64,000 nt of DNA, taken from contig NZ_JAILYM010000002.1 of NCBI RefSeq assembly GCF_020179425.1, forward strand, positions 186,001 to 250,000. Reading direction: 5' to 3'. Every line of letters begins with the position of its first letter. The first letter of the stretch is position 1. Positions 36,330-45,076 of the stretch are shown in pieces. The position numbers and the translations under genes are program-made. The notes beneath the pieces are model-generated. The model searched no databases. It was not told the origin of the DNA and saw only the letters and a list, made by a program, of their open reading frames with translations. Source of the stretch: Novosphingobium percolationis. GTDB taxonomy: Bacteria > Pseudomonadota > Alphaproteobacteria > Sphingomonadales > Sphingomonadaceae.

Positions 36330-37400
36330 TCACCCCCGGTGCAGCAGCGCCAGCGCCTGCTCGGCAAGGTACGGGCAGCCGTTCTCGCCCACTTGCGCAG
36401 TCGGCGTCTGCCCCGCCAGCGCGCGGGCGTAGACGCCGTGGCTGATCGAGGCCAAACGAAACACGGAGAACGCCAGCAGGAAGTTCCAGTCGTCGAGGCT
36501 CTCGCGCCCGGTCCGCTGGCAATAGGCATCGACCCACTGCTGCTCGGTCGGGATGCCGCTGATGGCAAAGTCCACGCCGTCGAGCGACCCCCAGCCTGCC
36601 CCATGCGAATGCCACAGGAACCCCGAATAGCCGAGGTCGGCCAGCGGATGCCCGATGGTCGAAAGCTCCCAGTCGAGCACCGCGATCAGGCGCGGTTCGG
36701 TCGGATGGAACATCACGTTTTCAAGGCGATAGTCGCCATGCGCGATGGCGACCGACTGATCGGCGGGAATCCGCGCAGGCAGTTCCTCGATCAGCTGTTC
36801 CATCGCCGGCACCGGCGGCAGCGGGCAATCGCGGTACTGGCGCGTCCAGCGCGCGATCTGACGCTCGAAGTAGTTGCCGGGCTTGCCATAGTCGCCAAGG
36901 CCCACGCTCTGCCAGTCGACCTTGTGCAGCTTGGCCAGCGTCGCGTTGAGGTCGTCATAGATCGCCGCGCGTTCCGCAGGCTCCATCCCCGGCAGCGTCG
37001 CATCGCGGAAGATGCGCCCTTCGAGGAAGTCCATCACGTAGAACGTCGTGCCGATCACCTCCGGGTCGGTGCACAGCCCGCGCATCACCGGCACTGGCAC
37101 GTCGGTCGCGTTCAGCGCTTTCATCACCTTGTATTCGCGGTCGACCTGGTGCGCGCTTTGCAGCAGCTGGCCGGGCGGCTTTTTGCGCAGCACATAACGC
37201 TTGCCGCCGGAAATCAGCAGGAACGTGGGGTTCGAGGCCCCGCCAGCAAACTGGCGCACTTCCAGATCGCCGGCATAGCCTTCGACATTGGCGGCCATCC
37301 ACCGGTCGAGCGCGGCCTCGTTGAAGCGGTGCTTGTCGGTCACCGCGCCGATGCGCTGGCCGACCCCTTCTTCCTTCACCGCCGCGGTGCTGGCGCTCAT
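36330..37400 (-). CDS. phosphotransferase of the APH/ACAD10-11 kinase type (copy 2)
   Basis: 356 residues; ATG 37400 overlaps the stop of the CoA ligase (ATGA). Same fold as the gene at 34414: FAGGASNPTFLL, YVLRKKPPG, HGDYRLENVMF (His221, Asp223, Asn228) and LDWELSTIGHPLADLGYSGF. It differs from copy 1 at GHPLAD versus GDPLAD and has a longer N-terminus. The two copies bracket a crotonase, so the operon holds two distinct kinases, perhaps for different hydroxyacyl-CoA chain positions or stereoisomers (inference). Confidence 0.88.
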   Translation of the reverse strand: MSASTAAVKEEGVGQRIGAVTDKHRFNEAALDRWMAANVEGYAGDLEVRQFAGGASNPTFLLISGGKRYVLRKKPPGQLLQSAHQVDREYKVMKALNATDVPVPVMRGLCTDPEVIGTTFYVMDFLEGRIFRDATLPGMEPAERAAIYDDLNATLAKLHKVDWQSVGLGDYGKPGNYFERQIARWTRQYRDCPLPPVPAMEQLIEELPARIPADQSVAIAHGDYRLENVMFHPTEPRLIAVLDWELSTIGHPLADLGYSGFLWHSHGAGWGSLDGVDFAISGIPTEQQWVDAYCQRTGRESLDDWNFLLAFSVFRLASISHGVYARALAGQTPTAQVGENGCPYLAEQALALLHRG

Positions 37401-39199
37401 GCTCTCTTTCCTTCCATAAGGGCTATCATCTCTTCCCGCAGCACCGGCTTCAGCGTCTTGCCGCTGGCGTTGCGCGGGAATTCTTCCGTCCTGACATCGA
37501 TGGCCACCGGCACCTTGAAGGGCGCCAAATGCCGCGCGACATAGGCCTTCAACTCGGCCTCGCTCACGCTCGCGCCCGGCTTCAACTGCACCAGTGCGCC
37601 CACTTCCTCGCCCAGCACGCGGTCGGGCAGGCCCACCACGGCCGCGTCGATCACCGCCGGGTGCGACACGAGCACGCTCTCCACTTCGACGCAGTAGATG
37701 TTCTCGCCGCCCCGGATCAGCATGTCCTTCTTGCGGTCTAGCAGATAGACGAAACCTTCTTCATCGATCCGGCACACGTCGCCCGTGTGATACCAGCCGT
37801 CGGTGAACGCTGCGGCCGTGCCTTCGGGGTTGTTCCAATATCCCGCCACCACGTTCGGCCCGCGGATGCACAGTTCGCCCACGCTGCCTTGCGGGAGGTC
37901 TTTGCCCGCATCGTCGACCACCTTCAGGTCGACGCAGGGCACGGCCACGCCCACGCTGTCGGGGTGCGTCAGGTAATCCTCGGCGCTGTGCGTGGCCGAA
38001 ACCGAAGACGTCTCGGTCGCGCCATAGCCCTGCCCGATGGGGAACCACGGGAACACCTGGCTGAACCGGATCGCCAGTTCGGGCGCGATGGCCGCGCCGC
38101 CATAGGAATAGGCTTCGAGGCTCGACAGGTCACGCTTGCCGAAATCGGGCGATTCCAGCACCTGCCACACCATCGCCGGAACGCCCGTGGTCGAATTGAC
38201 CTTCTCGCGCTCGATCAGCTCTAGGAAGCGTTCGGGGTTCCACTTGTACATCAGCACGATCTTTGCGCCGCCGACGATGGCGGGCACCATCATCGAATTG
38301 GTGCCGGTCACATGGAACATCGGCACGGGTACGAGGATGGTTTTCTGCGGGGGCGGCGGCGCATCCGGATCGGGCGGGGGCGGCAACCCTTCGCCCCGGC
38401 GGATCGCCGCGCGCGCACCGTTGAAGCCAAGGCTGACCATGTTGGTCATGATGTTGCGATGCGATCCCATCGCGCCCTTGGGCCGCCCGGTGGTGCCGCT
38501 GGTGTAGAGGATCGTCGCCAGATCGTCGGTATCGCATTCCGGGTCCGGCATCGGATCGTCGGGCAGCGCGCCATAGTCGGCAGGCTTGCCGATCAGGCTT
38601 TCCCACGAAACCGCACCATGCGCCGCCTCGCCCCGCGTCACGATCAGCCCGGCAAGGTCCAGCCCTGCAAGGCACGGTGCCAGCCGGTCGAGCCGTTCGC
38701 CATCGACAATGGCTACCCTCGCGCCCGAATTTTCGATGCCATAGGCCAGTTCCTCGCCCGTGCCCCAGGCGTTGAGCGGGGTCAGCACCGCGCCGATCGA
38801 AGCGCCCGCCCAGAACGCTATGATCCATTCGGGCAGGTTGCGCATCGCGATCACCAGCCGGTCGCCCTTGCGCACGCCATAGCGTTCGGACAATACGCGC
38901 CCCAGCGCGCCCGCCGCGCGGAACGCCTGATCATAGGTCAGCCGTTCGTCTTCGAAGACCAGAAACTCCCGGTCGCCCCAGCCGCGCCCGATCTCGAATA
39001 TCTCGCGCAAGGTGCCCATGGCATTGACGTACGTGCGATAGGTGCGTCCGCGAATCTCGGTTTCGCGCATCTCGAACGGCGCGCCGGGCGCGCAGGCTTG
39101 TGCGTAGGTTTCGGCAAGGCTGACGACGGGCCAGCCGGGCGGAATCTGGCCGGGCTGGACTTTCGGAGCGCTCTGGCCTTGGCTTGCAGGGGCGTTCAT
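37397..39199 (-). CDS. acyl-CoA synthetase, AMP-forming (first gene of seven-gene operon)
   Basis: 600 residues. Class I adenylate-forming enzyme: P-loop YTSGTTGRPKG (232-242), GQGYGATET, YHTGDVCRIDEEGFVYLLDRKKDMLIRGGENIY hinge region, and C-terminal catalytic Lys in NASGKTLKPV. A Pro/Asp-rich insertion (PPPDPDAPPPPQ) lies mid-protein. It should activate a carboxylic acid to its CoA thioester, the entry step for the downstream kinases, crotonase and hydrolase. The upstream gap carries a GCGATTAA-type dyad. Confidence 0.92.
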   Translation of the reverse strand: MNAPASQGQSAPKVQPGQIPPGWPVVSLAETYAQACAPGAPFEMRETEIRGRTYRTYVNAMGTLREIFEIGRGWGDREFLVFEDERLTYDQAFRAAGALGRVLSERYGVRKGDRLVIAMRNLPEWIIAFWAGASIGAVLTPLNAWGTGEELAYGIENSGARVAIVDGERLDRLAPCLAGLDLAGLIVTRGEAAHGAVSWESLIGKPADYGALPDDPMPDPECDTDDLATILYTSGTTGRPKGAMGSHRNIMTNMVSLGFNGARAAIRRGEGLPPPPDPDAPPPPQKTILVPVPMFHVTGTNSMMVPAIVGGAKIVLMYKWNPERFLELIEREKVNSTTGVPAMVWQVLESPDFGKRDLSSLEAYSYGGAAIAPELAIRFSQVFPWFPIGQGYGATETSSVSATHSAEDYLTHPDSVGVAVPCVDLKVVDDAGKDLPQGSVGELCIRGPNVVAGYWNNPEGTAAAFTDGWYHTGDVCRIDEEGFVYLLDRKKDMLIRGGENIYCVEVESVLVSHPAVIDAAVVGLPDRVLGEEVGALVQLKPGASVSEAELKAYVARHLAPFKVPVAIDVRTEEFPRNASGKTLKPVLREEMIALMEGKRA

Positions 39200-39276
39200 G
39201 ATCGTTCTCTCTCCCGGAACGCCGTCGCGGCTGGCTTGGGCCGCAAGGTCGTTCGCGATCTCTCAGCGGAGTGCCA

Positions 39277-39300
39277 TTAGTTAATCGCTTAGTCAAACGC
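39277..39300 (-). promoter_or_regulatory. GCGATTAA-type motif upstream of the ligase operon
   Basis: On the minus strand, TTTGACTAAGCGATTAACTA, about 80 nt before the ligase ATG at 39199. A closely similar word lies a similar distance before the crotonase at 49373. Possible shared operator. Confidence 0.4.
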
Positions 39301-39332
39301 GGACGCGGTGATATGTCGGTCCGCGAAGACTC

Positions 39333-39365
39333 TTGCGCTGAATAACTTATAACAAGATATAAGTT
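39333..39365 (+). promoter_or_regulatory. promoter with overlapping 8-6-8 palindrome before second CoA ligase
   Basis: Perfect inverted repeat AACTTATA (39344-39351) / TATAAGTT (39358-39365) with a 6-nt centre. It overlaps the spacer and -10 of a candidate promoter: TTGCGC (39333-39338), 17 nt, GATATA (39356-39361). Position suggests a repressor operator for a TetR-type regulator. Confidence 0.5.
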
Positions 39366-39409
39366 CACCGCGACCGGGAAAATCCGGCGGGACGAGAGAG
39401 GACAAGCCT

Positions 39410-40975
39410 ATGCTGGTAGGAGATATTCCGGCGCTCGCCGCGCACCGCGCGCCCGATGTGCTGGCGGTGCAGTTTCAGGGGCGGGCATGGACCTACGCCC
39501 AGATGCGCGACAAGTCGTGGGCCCTGGGCAATGCGCTGCTGCGAATCGCCGACAAGGGCGATCGCATCGCCATTCTCGCCGAAAACTGCCCCGAATATGT
39601 GCTTGCCTACTATGGCGTGCCCTCGGCGGGCATGGCGCTCACCTTCCTCAACTACCGCCTCTCCCCGCGCGAGCTGGCGTGGATCATCGGCAACGCCGAG
39701 CCTTCGGTCCTCATCGTCGAGGACAAGTTCATGGGCGCGATCGAGCAGATCCGTGGCCAGATCCCCAGCGTCAGGCATTTCGTCTCGATCGGTCAGGTGC
39801 AGCCCGGCACGCTCGGCTTCGAGGCGTTTCTCGCCACCGGCGAAGCCAGCCCCCCGCCGGTCAAGGTGGGCGAGGACGACCTCGCCTGGCTGCTCTACAC
39901 GTCGGGCACCACCGGCTTGCCCAAGGGCGCGATGCTCAGCCATCGCAATGTCGTGGCGGCGGTGATGAACAGCCTCGTCAGCTGGGACAAGGATCCGCCC
40001 GACGGGCCCGAGCCGGTGTTCATGCTCACCTTCCCGATGTACCACGTCGCGGGCTACGCGCTGCTGGTGAACCACGTCCGCGCCGTCCCCGTGGTCATCA
40101 TGCAGAACTTCGACATCGAGGTATTCTTCGCCACGATCGAGCGGCACAAGGTAACCGCGCTCTCGCTCGCCCCGACGATGATCGCGATGCTGCTGAACCA
40201 CCCGGCCCGCGTGAACTACGACCTCTCCAGCTTGCGCAACATCGGCTACGGCGCTTCGGCGATGCCCGCCGCGGTGTTGCTGCGCGCGCGGGAAATCTGG
40301 CCGCAAGTGCGCTTTGCCACCGGCTTCGGCATGACCGAACTGGGCGGCAACGTCATGGTCCTGACGGCCGAGGAACACGACCGCGCGGTCGACGAAGGCC
40401 TGCCCACGCTCAACTCGGTCGGCCACCAGATGCTGCTGTCCCGCGTCCGCGTGGTCGATGCTGATGGCAATGACGTTGCGACAGGGCAGGAAGGCGAAAT
40501 CCTCGTCAAAGGGGACCAGGTCCTGTCCGGCTACTGGCGCAATCCTGAAGCTACAGCGAAATCCTTCGTCGATGGGTGGTTCCACACCGGCGATGTCGGC
40601 CGCTGGAACGAGGAAGGCTATCTCTGGATTGTCGACCGCAAGAAGGACATGATCGTCACCGGCGGCGAAAACGTCTACCCGCGCGAGGTCGAGGAAGTGC
40701 TCTACAAGCACCCCGCCGTGCTGGAGGCCGCCGTCATCGGCGCCGAGGACGAAAAGTGGGGCGAGGAAGTGGTCGCCGTGATCTCCTGTCGCAATGGCGA
40801 GAGCGCCACGCCCGCCGATCTCGTCATGCACTGTCGTGACCACATCGCCAGCTACAAGAAGCCGCGCGCGGTCGCCTTCGTCGACGAACTGCCCAAGAAC
40901 GCCTCGGGCAAGGTGCTGAAGCGCGAACTGCGCGAATGGATCAGGGACGGGCGACTGGTTCTGCTGCGTCCGTGA
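39410..40975 (+). CDS. acyl-CoA synthetase, AMP-forming (second, divergent)
   Basis: 521 residues. Class I adenylate-forming enzyme with P-loop YTSGTTGLPKG (163-173), GFGMTELGG, WFHTGDVGRWNEEGYLWIVDRKKDMIVTGGENVYPREVEEVL and catalytic Lys in NASGKVLKREL. AGAGGA lies 7 nt before ATG 39410. It is divergent from the first ligase and clearly a different subfamily (no Pro-rich insertion, shorter N-terminus). Substrate unknown; fatty, aryl or hydroxy acids are all possible. A hairpin follows the stop. Confidence 0.92.
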   Translation: MLVGDIPALAAHRAPDVLAVQFQGRAWTYAQMRDKSWALGNALLRIADKGDRIAILAENCPEYVLAYYGVPSAGMALTFLNYRLSPRELAWIIGNAEPSVLIVEDKFMGAIEQIRGQIPSVRHFVSIGQVQPGTLGFEAFLATGEASPPPVKVGEDDLAWLLYTSGTTGLPKGAMLSHRNVVAAVMNSLVSWDKDPPDGPEPVFMLTFPMYHVAGYALLVNHVRAVPVVIMQNFDIEVFFATIERHKVTALSLAPTMIAMLLNHPARVNYDLSSLRNIGYGASAMPAAVLLRAREIWPQVRFATGFGMTELGGNVMVLTAEEHDRAVDEGLPTLNSVGHQMLLSRVRVVDADGNDVATGQEGEILVKGDQVLSGYWRNPEATAKSFVDGWFHTGDVGRWNEEGYLWIVDRKKDMIVTGGENVYPREVEEVLYKHPAVLEAAVIGAEDEKWGEEVVAVISCRNGESATPADLVMHCRDHIASYKKPRAVAFVDELPKNASGKVLKRELREWIRDGRLVLLRP

Positions 40976-40980
40976 CGTGT

Positions 40981-41005
40981 TCGGGGGCCGCTCGGTAGCC
41001 CCCGA
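40981..41005. terminator. hairpin between convergent CoA ligase and crotonase genes
   Basis: Perfect 8-bp stem TCGGGGGC (40981-40988) / GCCCCCGA (40998-41005), 9-nt loop, 5 nt after the ligase stop. No T tract on either strand. Confidence 0.5.
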
Positions 41006-41012
41006 CCACGTC

Positions 41013-41047
41013 TAGGTGTCGTTCAGGTGCGTTTAGGTGTCGTTCAG
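41013..41047. repeat. short tandem repeat, 21-bp period
   Basis: AGGTGTCGTTCAG occurs at 41014-41026 and 41035-41047, embedded in a 21-bp unit, in the convergent gap; the second copy touches the 3' end of the crotonase gene at 41049. Probably a small local duplication. Confidence 0.55.
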
Positions 41048-41048
41048 T

Positions 41049-41915
41049 TCACCACCATGGATAGCCGCTCGGCATGTCGGTGGAGACCTTGTTCGGGAAG
41101 GCGGGCTTGCGCTTTTCTATAAAGGAAGCAACGCCTTCCCTCACATCACCACCCGATCCCAGCTCCATCGCGAAGGGCCCGTCGATCTTGAGAAGGTCGA
41201 ATGGCAGTGCCGCCGAGCCGAACCGCCAGATCATTGCCCGCGTCAGCGCGACCGACACCGCCGAGGTGTTTTCGGCGATGCCCAGCGCAATTTCGCGGGC
41301 GCGGGCAAGCAACTGGTCGTGGGGCACCACCTCGCTCACCAGACCGCCCTTAAGTGCTTCTGCCGCGTCAAAAACATTGCCCTCGATCGACCAGCGCAGC
41401 GCCTGCGCGGTGCCGACCAGACGCGGCAGGAACCACGCGCTGCCCGCTTCGGGCACCAGTCCCCGCCGCGCGAACACGAAGCCGAAGCGCGCCTGATCCG
41501 ACGCGATCTTGATGTCGGTCGGCAGCGCCATCGTCGCCCCAACGCCAACGGCAGGGCCGTTGAACGCTGCAATCGTTGCCTTTTTCGAATTGAACAGCGC
41601 GCCCACGAACCCGCTGTCACCGCCAAGCCCGCCGTCGCCATCGGCACTGCGGCTGGCCCCGAAGTTCTTGGCGCCTTCGCCCGACTTGGTGTCGAAGCTG
41701 CCCGCCCCCGCCGAGATATCGGCCCCGGCGCAGAAGCCCCGACCCGCGCCGGTCAGGATCACCACGCGCACGGCATCGTCGTCGTTGGCGAGGCGCACCG
41801 CCTGGGCAAGCTCGGCACCCATGGTCGCGGTGAAGGCGTTGAGCTTGTCGGGCCGGTTGAGCGTGATGGTCGCCACCGGCCCGTCGACGGCATAGAGGAT
41901 GTCGCTGAATTGCAT
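41049..41915 (-). CDS. enoyl-CoA hydratase/isomerase (crotonase) family, copy 2
   Basis: 288 residues. Crotonase fold: GAGRGFCAGADIS and AAFNGPAVGVGATMALPTD. Against hydratase, both catalytic Glu positions are replaced (Thr in GATMAL, Phe in FVFARRG), while LVPEAGS offers a Glu at the isomerase-type position. A Gly/Asp-rich insertion (SADGDGGLGGDSGF) lies in the variable loop. Likely an isomerase or other crotonase reaction. Third gene of a minus operon with the SMP-30 and ACAD10/11-like genes (16-nt gap). Confidence 0.88.
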   Translation of the reverse strand: MQFSDILYAVDGPVATITLNRPDKLNAFTATMGAELAQAVRLANDDDAVRVVILTGAGRGFCAGADISAGAGSFDTKSGEGAKNFGASRSADGDGGLGGDSGFVGALFNSKKATIAAFNGPAVGVGATMALPTDIKIASDQARFGFVFARRGLVPEAGSAWFLPRLVGTAQALRWSIEGNVFDAAEALKGGLVSEVVPHDQLLARAREIALGIAENTSAVSVALTRAMIWRFGSAALPFDLLKIDGPFAMELGSGGDVREGVASFIEKRKPAFPNKVSTDMPSGYPWW

Positions 41916-41931
41916 CGGTTTTTCCTATGCC

Positions 41932-42846
41932 TCAGGCGTTGAAGTGCAGCTTCAGGCCGGGGCGGGGCCAGCGCGCCTTGTAGAGCTTGCCGGTGCCCGA
42001 GCAGGTGATGAACGCGGTCTGCATGTCATCGCCGCCGAAGCAGATGTTGGTCGTGATCGGGTCCGGGAAGGCATAGTGCTCCCAGGTGCCGTCTGCCGGG
42101 TTGAACGAGGTGATCCCCCCGTTGACGAGCGTCGCCACGCAGACCCGGCCGTCGGCCTCGACCGCAAGGCTGTCGAACAGCTGGTAACCCGGCAGCGGTC
42201 CCATGACCTTGCCAGCGGTCCACATGTCGGCAGGTGCAGCCAGTTCGCCCGGGCGGGCGATGTCGAATTCCCACAGCCGGCCGGTCTGCGTTTCGGCCAC
42301 GAACACGCGGCTGCCGTCGGGCGAGAGGCCTACGCCGTTGGGCGTGGTCATGCCATCGCGCGCCAGCACGATCTTCTTGCCGTCGATGGTGGCGTAATGG
42401 AGGTGGCCGACGTGGCTGACATCGCCGTTGCTCTTGCCAAGGTCGGTGAACCAGAAACCGCCGTCCTTGTCGAACACGATGTCGTTGGGGCCGCGCAGGG
42501 GCTTGCCGTCGCATTCGCTGTAAAGCGTGGTCACTTCGCCGCTGGCAAGATCGACGCGCTGGATCGAGCCGGAGACGTAGTAGTCGGGCGTGCCGTGGGG
42601 CAGCAGCAGGCCGCCAGCCTCGTTCCACTGGAAACCGCCGTTGTTGCAGACATAGACCGCGCCATCCGGGCCGACCGCCGCCCCGTTGGGGCCGCCGCCG
42701 AGTTGCGCGATCACTTCCTGTCGTCCGTCCGGGTGGACGCGGGTGAGCGTCTGGCGCTTGATTTCGACCAGCACGACCGAACCGTCGGCCGTGGCGATGG
42801 GACCTTCGGGGAATTGCAGCCCTTCGGTGATCAGTTCGAATTCCAT
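41932..42846 (-). CDS. SMP-30/gluconolactonase family protein
   Basis: 304 residues from ATG 42846, with GGGAGAGAG upstream. Six-bladed propeller lactonase: EGLQFPEGPI (metal Glu), GPNGAAVGPDGAVYVCNNGG, RGPNDIVFDKDGGFWFTD (metal Asn/Asp) and TTPNGVGLSPDGSRVFVAET. No signal peptide, so cytoplasmic. Members open lactones of sugars and other hydroxy acids. Sitting between an ACAD10/11-type dehydrogenase and a crotonase, it could release a hydroxy acid for the CoA ligases (inference). Confidence 0.88.
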   Translation of the reverse strand: MEFELITEGLQFPEGPIATADGSVVLVEIKRQTLTRVHPDGRQEVIAQLGGGPNGAAVGPDGAVYVCNNGGFQWNEAGGLLLPHGTPDYYVSGSIQRVDLASGEVTTLYSECDGKPLRGPNDIVFDKDGGFWFTDLGKSNGDVSHVGHLHYATIDGKKIVLARDGMTTPNGVGLSPDGSRVFVAETQTGRLWEFDIARPGELAAPADMWTAGKVMGPLPGYQLFDSLAVEADGRVCVATLVNGGITSFNPADGTWEHYAFPDPITTNICFGGDDMQTAFITCSGTGKLYKARWPRPGLKLHFNA

Positions 42847-42863
42847 TGTTCTCTCTCCCGGTA

Positions 42864-42889
42864 GGGGGTGGCCCGTTGTGGCCACCCCC
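42864..42889 (-). terminator. strong hairpin between acyl-CoA dehydrogenase and SMP-30 genes
   Basis: Perfect 10-bp stem GGGGGTGGCC (42864-42873) / GGCCACCCCC (42880-42889), 6-nt loop, directly before the SMP-30 ribosome site. No U tract follows on the minus strand; it may attenuate read-through or protect the transcript end. Confidence 0.5.
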
Positions 42890-42909
42890 CGGTCATGTCC
42901 CGTCGCGGT

Positions 42910-44205
42910 TCAGCGGATGCCCGGAACGTGCAGCTTGGCGGCGGCTTCGTTCTTGGCGCGCGTCAACTCGTCGGCGTACTTGCCGAATTCCATGCGCGCG
43001 ATGGTGCGGGCGTGGACTTCGTCCGGACCGTCGGCGATGCGCAAGCTGCGCTGGCCCGCCCACATGCGGGCGAGGCCGGGATCGCTGGTGACGCCCGCGC
43101 CGCCGAAGGCCTGGATCGCATCGTCGATGATCGACAACGCCATGTTCGGCGCCTGAACCTTGATCATCGCGATTTCGAGGCGGGCGGACTTGTTCCCTGC
43201 GCGGTCCATCATGTCCGCCGCCTTGAGGCAGAGCAGGCGGGTCATCTCGATGTCGATGCGCGCGCGCGCGATGCGCTGTTCCCACACCGAATGGCTCGAT
43301 ACCGCCTTGCCGAAGGCGATGCGCGATTGCAGGCGGCGCGCCATCTTTTCGAGCGCGACTTCCGCCGTGCCGATCGAGCGCATGCAGTGGTGGATGCGGC
43401 CCGGCCCGAGGCGCCCTTGCGCGATCTCGAACCCGCGGCCTTCGCCCCAGATCACGTTCTCGACCGGCACGCGCACGTTTTCGAGCAGCACTTCGGCATG
43501 GCCATGCGGCGCATCGTCATAGCCGAACACGGGCAGCATCCGCACGATCTTGATGCCGGGCGTGTCCATCGGCACCAGCACCTGGCTCTGCTGGGTGTAC
43601 GACCCGGCGGAGGGATCGGTCTTGCCCATCAGGATCGCGACCTTGCAGCGCGGATCGCCCACGCCCGAGGACCACCACTTGCGCCCGTTGATGACGTAGT
43701 GATCGCCATCGCGCACGATGCTGGTCTCGATGTTGGTGGCATCTGACGAAGCGACGGCCGGCTCGGTCATCAGGAAGGCCGAGCGGATTTCGCCGTTCAT
43801 CAGCGGGCGCAGCCACTGTTCCTTCTGTTCGCGCGTGCCATAACGGAAGAGTACTTCCATGTTGCCGGTATCGGGCGCGGAGCAGTTGAACACTTCCGAG
43901 GCAAAGCCGACGCGGCCGAACAGTTCGGCCACGGGCGCATATTCGAGGTTGGTCAGCTGTTCGCCTTCGAACACGAAGGTGTCGTCAAGCTGCGGCTGGC
44001 CCGAATGCGGCGGCATGAACAGGTTCCACAGGCCCGCGGCCTTGGCCTTGGCCTTCAGCTCTTCGAGGATGGGGATGACCTTCCAGCGCTCGCCTTCTTC
44101 GTGCTGCTGTTCGTAGATCGGAATCGCGGGATAGACGTGCTCATCCATGAAGCGCGAGACGCGATCGACCCAGTATTGCTGTCGATCGGTATAGGTAAAA
44201 TCCAT
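42910..44205 (-). CDS. acyl-CoA dehydrogenase of the ACAD10/ACAD11 type
   Basis: 431 residues. FAD-dependent acyl-CoA dehydrogenase fold. Segments that single out the ACAD10/11 branch, as I recall it: [14 protein letters not shown] (106-119), [48 protein letters not shown] and [11 protein letters not shown]. In mammals this domain is fused behind an APH-type kinase and acts on the 4-phosphoacyl-CoA made by it; here the kinases are separate genes at 34414 and 36330. First gene of a three-gene operon (dehydrogenase, SMP-30, crotonase), divergent from a TetR gene. Confidence 0.9.
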   Translation of the reverse strand: MDFTYTDRQQYWVDRVSRFMDEHVYPAIPIYEQQHEEGERWKVIPILEELKAKAKAAGLWNLFMPPHSGQPQLDDTFVFEGEQLTNLEYAPVAELFGRVGFASEVFNCSAPDTGNMEVLFRYGTREQKEQWLRPLMNGEIRSAFLMTEPAVASSDATNIETSIVRDGDHYVINGRKWWSSGVGDPRCKVAILMGKTDPSAGSYTQQSQVLVPMDTPGIKIVRMLPVFGYDDAPHGHAEVLLENVRVPVENVIWGEGRGFEIAQGRLGPGRIHHCMRSIGTAEVALEKMARRLQSRIAFGKAVSSHSVWEQRIARARIDIEMTRLLCLKAADMMDRAGNKSARLEIAMIKVQAPNMALSIIDDAIQAFGGAGVTSDPGLARMWAGQRSLRIADGPDEVHARTIARMEFGKYADELTRAKNEAAAKLHVPGIR

Positions 44206-44327
44206 CAGGACATCCTCTCTTGGGTTTTGCGGCCACCTTGCCGGGCCGGTTGCGGGGTTTCAGCAATTGTTTTTCGCGCTATGCCCTGTGGGTTGTCAGG
44301 ACCCGGTGGGATGCGGAAAGAGGTGGA

Positions 44328-45026
44328 ATGAGCGAGCAGACCTTGCGCGCAGCATCGGGGGGACGCCGCGAGGCGGGCAAGGAGGAACGGCGCCGCCGTA
44401 TCATCCATGCCGCCAAGGAAATGATCCGCGAGACCGGCAGCACCGGCCTTTCCATGCGTGCGCTGGCCGAGCGTGCAGGGGTCAGCCTTGCCACGCCCTA
44501 CAACTTGTTCGGATCGCGCGGCGCAGTGGTGCTGGCCGTGCTGGAAGACGTGCGCGATTTCCGCGCGCGCTATGCCGAGGCGCGGACCGGCGATCCGGTC
44601 GACCACATCTTTGCGGTGGTCGATCTGGCGGTCGGCTTCTACCTGGGCGACCCGGCGTTCTACACCACGCTGTGGCGCGAGGTCTTCGCCGTATCGGGCG
44701 AAGTGCGCGGCGCAATCTACAACCCGCGCCGCGATGCGTTCTGGCTGGGGCTGGTGAGCGACATCGCGCGCGCCGGGGCCCTGCGCGAGGGTATCGAACC
44801 TGCGTTCCTGCTGCGCCAGCTCGACCACCAGTTCCGCTCGGTCATGCTCGACTGGGTGGCGGGCGACCTGTGCGTGGCCTCGTTGGGGCCGACCATCAGG
44901 TTGGGCTATGCGCTGATCCTGTGCGGCGCGGCGAGCGATGCGGCGCGCCCCGGACTGGAGGTGCGGATCGCCGCCGATCAGGCCGCGCTGAAAGAGGCCG
45001 AAGAGCGGAAAGCGCGCGGGGGGTAA
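44328..45026 (+). CDS. TetR/AcrR family regulator (first)
   Basis: 232 residues from ATG 44328, with AAGAGGTGG upstream; the open frame before it has no coding support. N-terminal TetR helix-turn-helix: RRRIIHAAKEMIRETGSTGLSMRALAERAGVSLATPYNLFGSRGAV. The C-terminal ligand domain is unlike others here. It is divergent (122 nt) from the ACAD10/11-type operon, the usual position of its own repressor. I found no convincing dyad in that gap beyond a CAATTG core. Confidence 0.87.
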   Translation: MSEQTLRAASGGRREAGKEERRRRIIHAAKEMIRETGSTGLSMRALAERAGVSLATPYNLFGSRGAVVLAVLEDVRDFRARYAEARTGDPVDHIFAVVDLAVGFYLGDPAFYTTLWREVFAVSGEVRGAIYNPRRDAFWLGLVSDIARAGALREGIEPAFLLRQLDHQFRSVMLDWVAGDLCVASLGPTIRLGYALILCGAASDAARPGLEVRIAADQAALKEAEERKARGG

Positions 45027-45076
45027 GCACGCGCGGCCTTCCGCCCTCCGGGTGGGGGCACTCGCTGGGAGGAGGT

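Noticed and set aside
34414..37400. Aminoglycoside resistance genes
   Set aside because: Fold is APH but the SNPTF, YVLRRKP and LDWELST segments and the operon place both with the ACAD10/11-type kinases.
39365..40843. 492-codon open frame antisense to the second CoA ligase
   Set aside because: No motif; the ligase has all adenylation motifs.
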